Source: Lantana camara
Taxonomy: Eukaryota > Streptophyta > Magnoliopsida > Lamiales > Verbenaceae
Direction: 5' to 3'
NCBI GenBank assembly: GCA_037501455.1
Contig: CM074858.1
Coordinates: 100,412,001-100,476,000 of the forward strand
DNA: 64,000 nt
Below are positions 10,620-23,291 of this stretch, piece by piece. A program made the position numbers and the translations under genes. The number at the start of each line of letters is the position of its first letter. Within the stretch, counting starts at the first letter, position 1. The notes beneath the pieces were generated by a model. That model made no database searches, was not told where the DNA came from, and saw only the letters and a list, made by a program, of their open reading frames with translations.

Positions 10620-11640
10620 TGCGACGAGGGAATAGCAAAGATCTTCCACCACCTGATTGGTACTCTGACCAAATAGTTTCCTGCGGTCACCCGTAAATTG
10701 CAACCTCTGGAAGATGCCATAAACCAAGTTTCTAATGGCGGGGCAATCCATCAAAAGCTTAAGTACTGAAGAGAAGGCCCGTTGGTATGAACTGTCCCCC
10801 GTGCGCTTGAACGCCCAAATTATTTCCCCCTTGGAAGAGGAGGTCTCCCCATCACCGGGCTCACCACGACGATGTTTTTGCCTTTTCCCATAATCGGCAC
10901 GGAATCCAAAAACCTCTTTCTCTTCCTCAAGGGAGGGGTTGCGCCCTCTGGGAGTTCAGTGATTATCACGCCAGTACGTTGTCCCTGGCACTCGTTGGGA
11001 GTGTTCTGGTGAGACCTCTCCCCGCCTCGTTAGAGGGGTCCCCCTCCTTGTCGGGGAACAATTCTATTATCAGGGGTAGCCCCTTGGCTATCCCCTCGTC
11101 CCCTGCCCGGGTTGCTCGAGCTTCCTCCGTTGTGACCGCCCCCCGGCCATCTCCTCGGCCACTGCCCGAGGGGCCAGGTCGTCGTTGTTGTTGTTGCTGT
11201 TGAGTGCTGCCATATTGTGCATACCTCATCTTCCTGCCATCAGTATGCTTGGGCCTATCAATAATAGAAAAAAAGAAGGAAACAAGGGTCAGCCTTCCTG
11301 GATCAAGATTTACAAGGGACAAAGTTAGTGATCCTATCTAAAGTTAGCTTCCTAAAGTCTAACCGTCTCTCTCCAAGTTCCAAGCGGGTGGGTTAACAAT
11401 CATGTCAGGATTGTTCATAAGCCCACAGAGGAATAGAATCTCTTCACCGTCCATCAGTTTTTTGGCTCTAATGAGCCAACTCACGGTCCTCATCGCGAGG
11501 GCCAAATCCTAAGCCCGTGATAAAGGGAATAAGGGCTCTAAACGGGACTATATAAGAGGCCCCTCTCCATGGATAACCCACTCTCGTGGGATGCCGAAGT
11601 CGTCACCCTCGGGGGGCCTCACAAAAAAGAATTTATCCTT
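10620..11640 (-). pseudogene. Antisense gene of the Tat element, middle region
   Basis: The minus-strand frames continue the first exon: DKFFFVRPPEGDDFGIPREW follows the stop at 11641-11643, then a region ending near NPPAWNLERD (about 11366). A probable intron runs from 11363 (GTTAGA) to 11255 (acceptor GATAG). Next comes a disordered part with a six-Gln run (about 11186-11203) and Gly/Arg/Pro-rich segments, then a folded-looking helical stretch (AFSSVLKLLMDCPAIRNLVY, then QSTNQVVEDLCYSLVA) up to the donor at 10619. Stops near 11555 and frameshifts disable it. Confidence 0.6.
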
Positions 11641-12498
11641 CTATTCAGCACTATGTGATGTTGAGGGTGCATCTATCAGTCTCAAATTAGATTTTGCTTG
11701 AATATAGTAGAAACCCGCCCTCGGGGATGAGCGCGGTGAGCGGGCTACTTGAAAAAGGCTATTAAACTTGTGGATTGAGGGCTCGTTTCTAGTACATTTC
11801 ATCAGGATTACAAAGGCATTGATGAGGGCTATGCCAATTGGGATAATTTGAGAGGGGCTCAGGTTCAAGCAATTGAGAATACTAGCCACGGGAACAGAAA
11901 TTGGGAATCTTAACCCTCCTGCCTCTACTGCATCCCTATATACCGTCATCTCTCCGAGGGGTGGGTTATTAGCCCTCTCGTGCAGTGCTGGAATCCGATA
12001 TGTAAATCGCTCATCCCAATATCTTGGAGCCCTTATTGTAACCAAATCCCCTATAGATATGGTACTCTGAATCTCATCAGGGGTCCTCTCAATGGCCTGC
12101 ATGCCAGAGCTTTCTCCCTCAGTGGATTTCTTGGATTTCTTAGTCCTCTTTCTGCGCTTGGCAGGGGGTTCCTCTGAAGGTCCGGCCACCTCCTCCTGAA
12201 CAGGGCCTGGAAAGACTACAGTTACCGTATGTCGTTGAGGGTTGATGGAACTCTCCGTCAATGGCAATGTAACACCCTGATGTTCTGCCTCCATTACCAA
12301 CTTCATCTCTTCAAAGAGATGATCAACCCCACTGGGATCCCTCATGGCTAACACGGTGGCATCGGGATCTTCGTTCCTGGCTTCGCCAAACATTTCCCCC
12401 ATTATTTCATGATGTGGGGTAGGATTGTAGGAGGAGGAACTAGAGCTTTCCATATCCTCAATCTCCCTCACTGTTGCTTCAATAAATTCTTTGGACAT
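11641..12498 (-). pseudogene. Antisense gene of the Tat element, first exon
   Basis: I prefer the ATG at 12498 (MSKEFIEATV) because it follows a TATA box at 12725-12732 and opens a long frame; an upstream frame reaches 12651. The protein has an acidic Ser-rich N-terminus, a basic KRRKRTKKSKKS patch (possible nuclear localisation signal, near 12130-12165), then a conserved block with ALHERA, TVYRDAVEAGGLRFPI, LNLSPSQI and FYYIQAKS. That block resembles the plant domain labelled putative gypsy type transposon (PF04195), often found as an extra protein in Tat elements. A stop at 11641-11643 interrupts the continuing frame. The function is unknown. Confidence 0.78.
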
Positions 12499-12724
12499 GG
12501 CTAATTCTGGGTAATGGAAGTGGCGGGAGGGATAAAGAAGAAGGGAACCTACTGATCTAAAGGTTAGCAAGGAAGAAGTTAGAGAAGAATCAAGAAAATA
12601 CCTAAATTGCTTAGAGGATTGAAGGTGCTTGATATTCTCTGAAGAATGCAAGAAAGTCTCTGAAAGTCCTTGAGTTCTCTGGAAGTGATTTCGTGAAGAA
12701 GGAATAAGAATAGAGGCAAATCCC

Positions 12725-12732
12725 TATTTATA
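12725..12732 (-). promoter_or_regulatory. TATA box for the antisense gene
   Basis: TATAAATA on the minus strand, in a setting typical of plant promoters, about 230 bases upstream of the likely start codon at 12498. It gives the antisense gene a promoter separate from the LTRs. Confidence 0.6.
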
Positions 12733-13050
12733 AGGAAAAGAGTTGGTGGGATTTGTGCAATTAATTCAAAAGTTGTAATCATTCCCGCCTAGGTAACTGC
12801 CCACTTTTGTAAACCATCACACACGTCCCAAGAATCACACCCTGTTACCTAAAAAGGCGCACCTACTCGCCCCAACAGCATTAAATACCTGACGCCTTGA
12901 GCGGTCAAGGTGAAAGGACTGCATTAAATGCGGCCTCATAGTAGAGCCAGCGAGCATAAAACTTCCCCGCCAAGGAATGACCCTCGAGATTTAAAAGTTT
13001 TTGAATTCTACAATCCACCTTACTGTGAACTACAGAATTTGGGGACAAAA
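12733..13050. other. Upstream region of antisense gene and polypurine tract
   Basis: No coding sequence. It would hold upstream promoter sequence of the antisense gene. The end (TTTGGGGACAAAA, about 13038-13050) is the purine-rich primer site directly before the 3' LTR. Confidence 0.6.
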
Positions 13051-13133
13051 TGATGAGGGTAAATTACACTCGCGACACGTATGCAACACGTGGACCCATA
13101 ACAACATTCCACAGTGGGGACTTAGGGATATCT

Positions 13134-15161
13134 TGTTGGAAAACACAAAAGAGTTGAGCAGCGGAAGTTTAAAATTTTCCAAAAGTTTAATTGCTGTCTT
13201 GCAATTTTCATATCGTAACGTTGGGTGTTTAGAAACTTACAATGATAGAAGCTTTCTAGTGATGTCGTTACCGCCTAACGAACACCTTTCAAGCGAAATC
13301 CCTCGAATGGCCTTCGAATTAGACTCCAAAGTAGAAGCCCTCCAAAGCGTATCCACACCAGACCTAGAACACGATCAAGCGAGTGAGAATGCTAGTTCTA
13401 TGGCTTGTGTTATGGCTAGGCTAATTTTGCTTTGAAAACTTTTCTTTTGGATTTTCTCAAAAACTTAACACTTCGTGAGTGTTGGTCTAAAGAATAAGAG
13501 AATCACCACCACTATTATAAATACTAGGGCGTTCAAACCACTTAGGGTTTCCCTAAACCTAGTGGGCTTCTTTTCTTGCTCACTAATTAACTTATTTAAT
13601 TATTTAATTTAATTGGAATAATAAGGTCTTAACTTATTCTTCAAGTCTAGCAAGAGAAGACTTCTCTCTCCTACAATAGAAAGTTGGACTATTCAACTTT
13701 CCTAAAGTTAAAAGTCAATATTCAATAAATAATTCAATTCCCAATTAATTATTTATTAGGTTAAGTTTACTTGAGAATAGTTTTAACAATTAATTCAAAA
13801 TTAATTAAAAGACAAAAATTGATTAATTACAATTTAATAAATTAATTCTAGAAAAGAATTCGCCTGTGAATTAAATCACACGCACGGAGCTACATATGTG
13901 CCACGCGTACACGACACGTGGCAGCCACTTGGACTGCATGACACGTGGAAGCCACGTGTGCTTGACACGTGGCAGCTACTCACGCAATCCTTGCTCCATT
14001 TCGATCAACAATTTGATCCTTCGTTAATCATATTAACATCCTACCATAACCCTCGTGTTCTGGCATTTGTGTGTGACCCTTTAGGTTCATTATTCGATTA
14101 GCAGTGACAATAATTAATTAATTCCCTAATTAATTAATCAGTTCACAGATCACACTACCGTAATCTAGCAATGGGTGTGTGACCCCTAGCCGAATAACAA
14201 AATGAATTGAAGAACCTTTCAGTCAATAACAATCAGTGAAATACGATCCTCCTACAACTCCATCTCGCACTCAAGAACTAAGGCATGGGAATATTCTTAG
14301 AGCCTAAATATTCTTGATCTTTAAAGTTAAGTTCGTTTCATATCCATTTCGATCTCAATCCTAGAAAACCCCATTTTCTAGATGTCTTGATCTTTTATCC
14401 ACCTTGGCCAGAGGTTTAATGTTTAATGGACTACGAACAACTTAATCAGTAAGAGATCATTCTTGTTCTTAACAAGTGTAGGTCCTTTATCGATTCTACT
14501 AATTCTACATATGCCACTTGTGTAATCCTAACATAGGCCGTGGTTCAGGTATCTATATAGCGACACCCTTTTGAGCCTATATCAAAGATTACAGAGTTAG
14601 CTCATATGAGACATTACAGAATCTCAAGTCTAAGGATTAATGAATCACGTCATTGACCTGTGAGATATTTCCTAATCTGGAAGTTTCAGGAAACTTCATT
14701 TCCCATTTAGGAATGTTCTCACGCAGGACATCTCAGTGATGAAGTTCTTGTAACAATCACCCTTATGTATTATGAACGCATCAACGTATGCACTTATCAC
14801 TCTATGAAACTGAGTGATCCTTCAAAAGGACATAATCACATAAGCAAGTCTCAGTAAAGTCAAGGTCGATACTCCCACTGTCTGTCGGACTCATTGACTT
14901 GGAGAAGTTTCTAATCCTCGCCTATAGAGTTAAGAACTTGTTTCATATGTCGTTCCCATAACGACAAAGTTCTTAACGGCCTCATCGGATTAGGGGAGTT
15001 CAATACATGCAAAACACAGTCAACCTAAATAGACATAAATAAGCACATAAAGAAGTGATTGCCTATGAACAAAATCATCTCGTTTATTATTCAAACACTG
15101 TTTGTGATTTTACAAGGAAATAGTAAAACAAACATCTGCTTTAAGGGCAATATTCCTAACA
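13134..15161 (-). mobile_element. Solo copia LTR (Angela-like), reverse orientation
   Basis: It begins TGTTGGAAAAC and ends TTCCTAACA, with a perfect 5-bp target-site duplication TATCT (13129-13133 and 15162-15166). Read on the minus strand it starts TGTTAGGAATATTGCCCT, the typical start of long Angela/BARE-type copia LTRs. It is 2028 bp, with no coding region or second LTR. A related copy lies at 55709-57997. On the minus strand a G-box cluster (13915-13971) lies upstream of a TATA-like box near 13513, the expected U3 arrangement, which supports this orientation. Confidence 0.9.
13915..13971. promoter_or_regulatory. Cluster of four G-boxes in the solo copia LTR
   Basis: CACGTG occurs at 13915, 13942, 13953 and 13966, mostly as ACACGTGG. 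Such sites bind plant bZIP and bHLH factors and, as ACGTGGC, work as abscisic-acid response elements. Density and palindromic symmetry make chance unlikely. Confidence 0.7.
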
Positions 15162-16056
15162 TATCTCTCATCTCCCGCATTGCATGTAAAGTGTTCCCCT
15201 CGAGGGAATAGCCATTTCACCCTCGCAAGGGACCTTGGCCTTTCTCGAGCAGGGGAATAAGGGTAGCAGCAGGAGTTCACCATGACCCTCGGGACCCTCT
15301 CTGATTTTGCCCTCAAGAGCGCTCCCCTGACATCACAAGGGTAAAGTTAGTCTCTTCACAATCATACTTTTGGCCCAGATGTCCCCTTGGACTAAGCGAG
15401 CCCGCAAAGCCCTTATTCAAACCTGAGCGTGCTTAGCCCTCAGTAACAACCCAAAAGGTTCTCGGACACACAGTATATGCCCGCGCACCTGCCACTGTTG
15501 CAGCCGCCAACCTGTTCACAGGCTTTTGCAGGAGATCCCTTTCAGAGACTCCTCATTGCACCACGTGTCTAGGGAAACACCAATGCAGGACCACATGGTA
15601 ACAATTACCAAAAGGGCCTTGACCTCAAATATAAATACTCAGATCTCACACATGCTCTGTAAGCAAGCTTCATTCTCTTAAGCTCTGTTTTACATACTTC
15701 ATCTTCTTCATCCATCATCTGACTTGAGCGTTGGAGAGCCAAACTGGGTCTAACCCCCTATTCCCCCAGCTTGGCCTTCTGAATGTGTGTTTGCTTAGCA
15801 GGTGCAATCCATCTTCTCCGGCTACCATCATTTGAGCTCTCTGACTCTCGTTTCCCCACAAAAACAAATTACAAAGTCTTGGCATTTGCCACCTTGGATC
15901 AGACCTCATCACCTATTATGAGAAAAATAAAGTTTGTTACAACAAACACAATTTAATATGACAAAAACATAATTACTCACAATACAATACTTATATGTGA
16001 CAAAATTCAATTTTCTCATAAATATTTTGTCACAATAAATGATTTTTTTTGTAGTG

Positions 16057-16284
16057 AGTGTTGCTACTTCCTTACTTTAATCTTTTGCTATGTTTCTGGA
16101 TTTTTATCATATGTCCCATTAAGTTATAATTAAAAAAAATTAGATGTAGAGAATTTTTCTCTCTCGATTAACATTTGTTCATTATTTTTTATCATTTTTT
16201 TACTCCATTATTTTTATATCTGCTATATTTTTGTTTTGGATTTTTGTCACATGCCCTATTAATTTCTAATTAAAAAAACGGAGA
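16057..16284. other. AT-rich DNA outside the foldback element
   Basis: It contains two diverged direct copies of a motif like GGATTTTTGTCACATGCCC (near 16097 and 16238). Related copies in the same orientation lie beyond the other end of the foldback element near 45538 and 45600. This suggests the element inserted into a small pre-existing direct-repeat locus. Confidence 0.5.
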
Positions 16285-17356
16285 ATTAATAAACAATCCC
16301 TAATAAGGTTCAAAATTTTTTATAACCCCCTAATTTGAAATTTACGTATTTTAGATCCCCAATACACAATATATTTTTCCTAAACTCCCCAAAAAATACA
16401 TAAATTACCGTAATGCCCTTGATGAATTAGAAGAATGACAAGTCATATTCCTTTAATCTTCATCTTTCTCTTCTTACTGCTCTGTTCTCTTTACCGATTG
16501 GTTTTCGAAATCCAACCACCGTCGATGAGCGCACCTCACCATTGTTGAAGAAGAAGAAGATGAGAGAAGAAGAAGAAGAAGAAAAAGTCATTGTGACGTT
16601 CACCTCTCCAAAAGTGCGTGAATTCGCCTCGTTCCTCCGTTTCTTATCTCCAACTCCTAAAACACCTAAATGGAGCAAAATAAAACATAAACACGTTAAA
16701 CGACACAAAAATATGCTCTACTTAACACTTAAATCCATGCAAAATTCACACTCAACACTCATATATCTAAAGAGATTTCTGTTTTAAATTTGGGATTTGA
16801 AATTTTTGTAAAACAATTGTTTGAGATTTTTGCATATATCTCAATATATTTCTGCATAAACTGACTAATTATCTATTGTTGTGTTTGTTCCCATAAATAG
16901 ATTCTAATCACCTTTTACAATGATTTGTTTTCTCACAGAAAATGAAAAGAGCTTGCGTTTCTGGAGGATGCATGACCATTTTTTGATTACGGTTGTAATG
17001 AAATTGTTGTTTGATTAGTGTGATAAACTGATGTTTTGTTGTTTTAGTTGGAATGAAATTTTTTGCAGAACTAAATGTGCAATTTATGGAGTAATGAAGT
17101 GGTAATGTGGAACTAAATGCGTGATCTGTCTAGTGAATAACTCAAAACGGGAAAGATATAACATTAGAACTAAATGTGCAGTTTATGGAGTAATAAAGTG
17201 GTAATGTGGATCTAACTACTTGATCTGTAGAATAAAGAATTGAAAACTGGAAATTAGAATTTAACCCAGAATTAAACGTACTGTTTATAGAGTAAGTCAA
17301 GTGGTTATGTGGAACTAAGCGCTTAATATGTAGAGTACAGAATTGAAAATGTGAAA
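16285..17356 (+). repeat. Left arm of foldback element, outer part
   Basis: An inverted match to 44347-45420 and 37300-38502, diverged but colinear. It includes an AGAAGAAGA microsatellite around 16545-16585. The open frames here (16460-16708 minus, 16542-16787 plus) come from that microsatellite and adjoining DNA and are not convincing genes. The last 280 bases are the start of the tandem array. Confidence 0.75.
17080..17356 (+). repeat. Tandem array in left arm, first part
   Basis: Between two and three copies of a roughly 100-bp unit containing ACTAAACGTACAGTTTATGG, then AATGTGGAACTAA, then a GATCTGTAGAGTA block. The array continues after the inserted LTR at 34140-34400, and its complement is at 37310-38430. 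Confidence 0.82.
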
Positions 17357-20300
17357 TGTTGAGCCCGAGAGCGCGACACCATGTCCCCGCACTAAGACCC
17401 GACCCACATATGAAATGGGTAATCCATACACGTGCCAGATCAGAGTGAACGGGGACTCACTCACTCGCTATGCTAGGTGGGAGCTAACTTTCGAAACCAA
17501 TTAAGCAATAAAAGAACCAATGCAGGTTAAAGAAACATGAGCGGAAGCAACAACGTTGGTTAACATAGTCAATGAGCTCACAGGCTCCAAATTTAAACAT
17601 TAAAGTGGTCGTAGGCGTTCATAATCATAATAACAATGCAAGTGATATGAGTGTAACATAAAAGTGAACTATACACGACTTCTCATTACTCTAAGGACCC
17701 GAAATCACGTCTAGCACTCCAAAACCTGCAAGAAAACTGAAAACAAACTGGGTTCAGTCTTTAAGAGACTGGTGGGTATGAAATAGGGCTTATACAATAA
17801 TAATACAGAATTTAAACACACACACATGCAAGTTATAATCCCGTACGAGGTTTGAAACATTTCCCAAGTGGGTGAAAACAAAGAAAACAACACACTAGAT
17901 TATAACCATCAATTCCTTTATTCATTATATTCATGAGGTCATTATATGAGCCAGGCGAGTGGGCGAATTCTCCAACCTTCTCCTCGTGTATGCATTATCT
18001 ATTCATTCATTAGTGATCACACAATATTCATTCATTTGTTCATAATCATTCATTCATTCATTCATGTATAATCGGTTACTCCTTTTTCCTCCGATTAGAA
18101 ACGCGTCCTTGGGTGAGGTGTACCTTCCCACCCAACGATATTGTCCGCCTGGCTACCGTGTACCGACCCACCAGGGGTCTTGTCCCCACTGATGTGTACC
18201 ATCCCACGGGACGCGTCCCCCATTCATTACGGCTAGTGGGGTCTAAGAAGCCCCAAAAGCCTCAACTCCCATTCCCCGCTAATCTCCTAACGAGGGTCAG
18301 TATCACCGTAGTTTGGTTGGAATTAGTGCAAGGGATCACAGTCAGCCCTTACCTCCCTGGGTAGCCACACGTACTAAGTTCCTGGGCCCCATTCAGTGCT
18401 TGCATTCATGTTCTCGCCAAAATCATTAGGTAGGGATACATAAAATATCGGCTTTACGTCGGAAATCATTTACTCTAAAGAGACTCGATATATAGATATA
18501 ATACTTTGGTTCAAAACTTTGCACATTAGGGGTATATCGGGTTAATTAAGCTACTAGTAGAGAAACCCACCTGGCTACACCTTACCGAACATGACCAATA
18601 AGAAAAGAACACCTGGAGATAACCCTGGAGAAAACTGTACAAAAGACAATACGGTGCAATCGTGATACTCAAGACTCTATATGAACCATATGACGCACGA
18701 CAATGCATTAACGTGACATGACATGTACATGGTATAACAATGTGCTATGCAAAGGTTCATGTATACAATTAATGCCACTTAGACACGTAAACCATTCAAT
18801 CATTCATTACACGAGTAAATCATGTTCTTTCGTTACTATTCTTTCATTCAAATACCAATCGTTTATTCAATACATGTTATAATGCATGTTAGGAATGCAT
18901 ATGAGTTATTTAGAAGTGAAAAGAATCCATTAAACACATAGAGAAGGCAAGGGTTGCAAGGAAGGTCACATTGTGTCATTTAAGCATTTAAAAGTGAAAG
19001 CCACGTTTATACTTTATAATTTAAGCCATAACATTCATAAGCACATTATAAAATATCACACATTTATCAATTAATATCATAAAGTGAACTTAAATGCAAG
19101 AGAAATCACTTAGAATAACAAAAGATGTAAGGAAAGCACATAGCACTTCATAAGGTATCACTTAAGGCATGCACATTCGTAGCTCGATTAAATTACATCA
19201 AATCACCCCGTAAATTGAATCCAATACTCATAATACATTATTCATACATGAAACATGTCAAAGCCAAGTAATTTCTGTTGGGAATGGTGCCCTTAAAATT
19301 CAATTTGTTGAATTAATTAAACTGAATTTACAGTGAGTTGTGAGTATTTCACATATTAATAATTAATGACGTGTGGTGGTATTCTCATATGAAATGTGTT
19401 TCATAGGAAAAGACTTTGAATACCGAAATCACGTGTCATTAAAGTTCTAGTCGGCAAGATAAGAATATGTTCTTATCAAGACTATAATGTGGTTATATAA
19501 GATGATTAGTCTTTCGTCATAGGGAATGGTGATTCCAATTATAACACGTTGATGATTTTCAATAGGATTGGGGATGTAGCACCCGAGCGTAAGGTACCAC
19601 ATCCCCCGCACCGAGACCTGACCCGTATATGAAATGGAAGTCCATACACGTGCCAAATCCACGGCGAACGGGGACACAACACACACGCTATGCTAGGCGG
19701 GACTAACCCTTAAACCATTCAACTCAAGAAACATAAAGAATCAGAGTTAAAGAAAATTGCGGAAGCCATAACGACAAAACATATACAGTGAGCCACCAAG
19801 CTCCAAAAATAGATATACAAGAGCATTCAAATATGCAACGGCACTCACGGCCTACAAAATCATAACGCTCCAATCTATACTATGATCAAATACAAAATAG
19901 CAACAAGAGTATGAATATGAGACTGAAAAGAAGTGCTAAACATAAATGCAAGACCTAGACGACTTGTATTCCCGCCTAGCACTCCTATACCTGCACAAAA
20001 CAGCTGAAAACAACCGGGTTCAGTCTAAAAGAGACCGGTGGGTATAAAACGGGGCATAAGATATATAATATCGCATAATTTAAACACATACATGCAAGCC
20101 CTAATCCCGTGTGAATTTTGATAAGAATTTACCAAGTGGTTAAAACAAAAGAAAACATCAACGGGATTACGACGTTCATATTCATTCATAATTGTTCATA
20201 AGGATTTAAGCTCGGCGAGTGAGCGTGCACAATCTCCAACCTTCTCCTCGTGTAATCATATCATAATTATTGGTTGTCATACATATCTTTCGTGCACATA

Positions 20301-21636
20301 CATAATTGATCATAATCATACATATACACCTTCTTCCTCCGGGTGGTGGACAAGTTAGCTAGACCTGACCGCCGGTTCAGACATAGGCCAATGGGGGTAC
20401 ATGAATCCCCCAAGGGCACTCAGCTCCCATTCCTCGCTAAAACTCCTAGCGAGGGCCGGTATCACCGTAGTTTGGTTGGAACTAGTATATGGGATCCCCG
20501 TCAGCCCTTGCTTCCTCGGTTAGCCACATATACTAAGTCCCGGGGCCCGTGAACATAACAGATATGCAATCTCGCCAAAACATAAGGTAGGGTTTCATAA
20601 TTAAAAAGGGGTCATACGTTTGAAATCATTTACCCAAAATGACTCGATTTATATAAATATATTATGTTGGCTTAAAACTTTGCACATAAGGGATTTATAG
20701 GGTTGTTTAACTAGTAGAAGAAAAACCCACCTTTACCAAAGCAAAATAAAGGCACAAGCGTCTCAATGTTCGTCCTCGTCTCCGACCAAACCCGAATCTG
20801 TGCAAAAGAAAAGGTATGAGACTCAATGACCACATATGACGCTCGGCAATGAGGTGAATATGACATGAATGCATAAATGATCATATTATATCAATAAAAT
20901 GTTCATTTGCACTAATAAGAGATTTAAATCATATAATCACATCATTCGTTCATATATTTCGTTCAATTTCATAAATTCATATGTCCATATAAATTTCATA
21001 AATTCATAACATTCAAAACATTCATAATGCATATCAATTAATTCAAGAATTCATTTAATAAGCATAACATATAATATTCATATTCACATTTAGGAATAAA
21101 ATAAATAATTGAAACATTCAATCAATAGTCGGTAATTAAATACGCGAAATGGAAATCAATTAATTTCAATAATTAAATTAAATCAAATAATATTTAAAAT
21201 ATATAATAAATATATATAATATAATTAGTATATAATAACCATATATAATATAACAAATATATACTAATATATAATAACATATAGTATATATAATATAAAA
21301 ATATATATATATACTCACACATGCATGCACGTACGTACACAAACACAAATACATAATATATATTGTACACACACACATGCATGCATATATATATTACATG
21401 CATATTATATATACTATATATTATATACATATACATGCAAATACAACACAAGCCATGCACACAATTCACAGCTATGCATATATGCACACACATTACACAA
21501 GCAATACACACACACAACACCAAACACAACCATGCATTCATACAGCAACAGCAGCAGACCAAGGCACGCAGCAAGACAGCAGTCTAAACACACAGCAACA
21601 ATCCCAGAAACGCAGGCAAAAGAATTCAGAAAAACG

Positions 21637-21761
21637 GGGTGACACCCCCGTGTCACCCTCCCAGCCTGGACCGAGATACCCCCGTGTCTCGGTACAGCAG
21701 CTCCAGCCCACACAGCACCCCCGTTCCTCGCCGGAACGGGCAGAAACGGCACCCCCGTGCC
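21637..21761. repeat. Cluster of four GC-rich hairpins in the solo LTR
   Basis: Four inverted repeats in 125 bases. GGGTGACAC and GTGTCACCC (21637-21658) form a perfect 9-bp stem with loop CCCC. CCGAGATAC and GTGTCTCGG (21671-21692) form 9 bp with one G-T pair, loop CCCC. CCCGTTCC and GGAACGGG (21720-21740) form 8 bp. GGCAC and GTGCC (21748-21761) form 5 bp, loop CCCC. Three of the four share the loop CCCC. Confidence 0.85.
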
Positions 21762-23237
21762 ACGTACCAGCAACCCCTATTCTCGGACAGCAACAGACGC
21801 AGAAACAGAGCAGCCCTTATCCAGCAAGAAAGAAGGCAACCAAGGCAGCTAAACTAAGCATGAAAGGCAGCAAGAACACAACTAAAATACATGCCAAGAA
21901 GCCACGAAAATGACAGCAAAAAGGAAGAAGGAAATCAGCAGTTTTGACAGCAACTCTGCGTGAAAGAAAACAGGCCCAAGCTTGAAGAAAAACAGGGTAT
22001 GCCTATACTCAATTAATCCGACTCAGTTCAGGTCCATAAGTCCATCAAATGTGCAGCAAAACATCATAAATCCAACAAGTAATTCAGTCCCAAACAAGCT
22101 CAAACAAGTCATCAACCGTACGTGACCTTCAAGTGGAAATTTTCTCAAAAATTCATAAATGATATATCATAAATATCTCAACAACCACAAAATCAAAGAC
22201 CATAAATGATATGAGGGTGTCAAAACAATCAATCTCAGGCTTGGAATCAATCAAAATCATTGAGAATCGAAGGAGATCAAGAAATTGCCCAAAATCTCTT
22301 ATTTTCGGAAAAACAGTCCAGGAAGAAGAAACCATGCTCAAAATCATGAATGAAAGGATGAAAATGATCAGAATTAAACATATAATACAACCCTTAACTT
22401 ACCTTGATGATTGGATGAAGTTTGGATGAGATTTGAGCTCCAAAATCTCCAAGGATGGAAGGGTTACGGGACTGGAATGAAGGACAGTAGCTTTGGCTGA
22501 ATTTTGGGGATTGTGAGAGGATAATCTCGGTCAAGGCTTGAAATATCATGATAGGTGGTTGAGTTAGGGTTTAAAGGAATCAAACCATGGTTAATTTGGT
22601 TATGGTTTGGATGAGATATGGCTCATTTTGTACAACAAGGTCAAGTTGGTCGCCGATTCGTTTTTCGGTTGGATCTCGGAGGTTCAAACGACTTAGGAAA
22701 AATATAAGGCTAAGTTTACTAAACTCGAATTTTCGTTACGAGTTCAGCGGAGTTGACGGAACTCGAATCCGAGTTCCCGAGCTCAAGATATTAAATTCGG
22801 AACTAAGGGTACGCTAAGTGCTCGTTAGACCCCGATTTGGTTCCTCGAAACAAAATGAATTCGTTAACCTACCAAATAAATACGAAAACATAAACCGAGC
22901 ATAAAATCATGTTCATAACACATATATATACGACATATTACAAATTCGTGGCAATCCGAAATCATTTCATACAAGAACGAAGCTCAAAATTAGTGATATG
23001 ATCAATCCATGCAAGTCATGCGTAAATTTTAAAATTCCATGCAAAAAATATAATTTCCCATGCAAAAACATTTAAATAAATAAATAAATTAAATCTAATA
23101 TTAAATAAATTATATTAAACAAGTAATTAATTAACTAAAACATGATTAATTAACATAACATATAATTAGCATAATCATTAAATTAATACTAATATAAATA
23201 AACGTATACATATATACTTAAAGAAATAAATAAATAA

Positions 23238-23242
<5 letters not shown>

Positions 23243-23288
<46 letters not shown>
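23243..23288. repeat. (AT)n microsatellite
   Basis: A 46-bp uninterrupted AT dinucleotide run within the solo LTR. Confidence 0.95.

Positions 23289-23291
<3 letters not shown>

Larger units (their letters stand above)
3400..15911 (+). mobile_element. Ty3/gypsy retrotransposon, Tat lineage, degenerate
   Basis: The structure is complete: 5' LTR 3400-4232, primer-binding site 4235-4250, gag and pol remnants 4281-8132, tandem array 8585-9215, opposite-strand gene 9605-12498, polypurine tract just before 13051, and 3' LTR 13051-15911. A perfect 5-bp target-site duplication CCTAT lies at 3395-3399 and 15912-15916. Pol order RT, RNase H, archaeal-type RNase H, integrase, plus an extra gene between pol and the 3' LTR, is the hallmark of the Tat lineage. 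Frameshifts and stops break every coding part, and the two LTRs differ at many positions, so it is old. It landed inside the CACTA element at 1720-16056. Confidence 0.93.
13051..15911 (+). repeat. 3' LTR of the Tat element, interrupted
   Basis: It starts TGATGAGGG and ends CCTCATCA, matching the 5' LTR. It is split by the solo copia LTR 13134-15161. Without that insertion and its 5-bp duplication it is about 828 bp, close to the 833 bp of the 5' LTR. Confidence 0.92.
1720..16056. mobile_element. Non-autonomous CACTA-type transposon, split by a gypsy element
   Basis: The left end reads CACTACAAAAAAATTCATTT and the right end is its near-perfect inverted match ending TTTTTTTTGTAGTG, about 26 of 28 positions. 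A 3-bp target-site duplication AGT flanks it (1717-1719 and 16057-16059). The subterminal zones are full of short variants of TGTGAGGAAATT and TGTGACAAATTT in both orientations, typical of CACTA subterminal transposase sites. Without the nested gypsy element (3400-15911 plus its TSD) it is only about 1.8 kb. No transposase is recognisable, so it would depend on one supplied by another element. Sequence at 2552-2680 may be a captured exon. Confidence 0.88.

Noticed and set aside
13001..13435. 144-codon frame across 13134
   Set aside because: It crosses the border between the Tat 3' LTR and the inserted copia LTR, so it cannot be an original gene.
21194..21913. Open frames up to 178 codons on both strands
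   Set aside because: They come from CA, TA and CATG low-complexity DNA and the hairpin cluster inside a non-coding LTR; composition is not protein-like.
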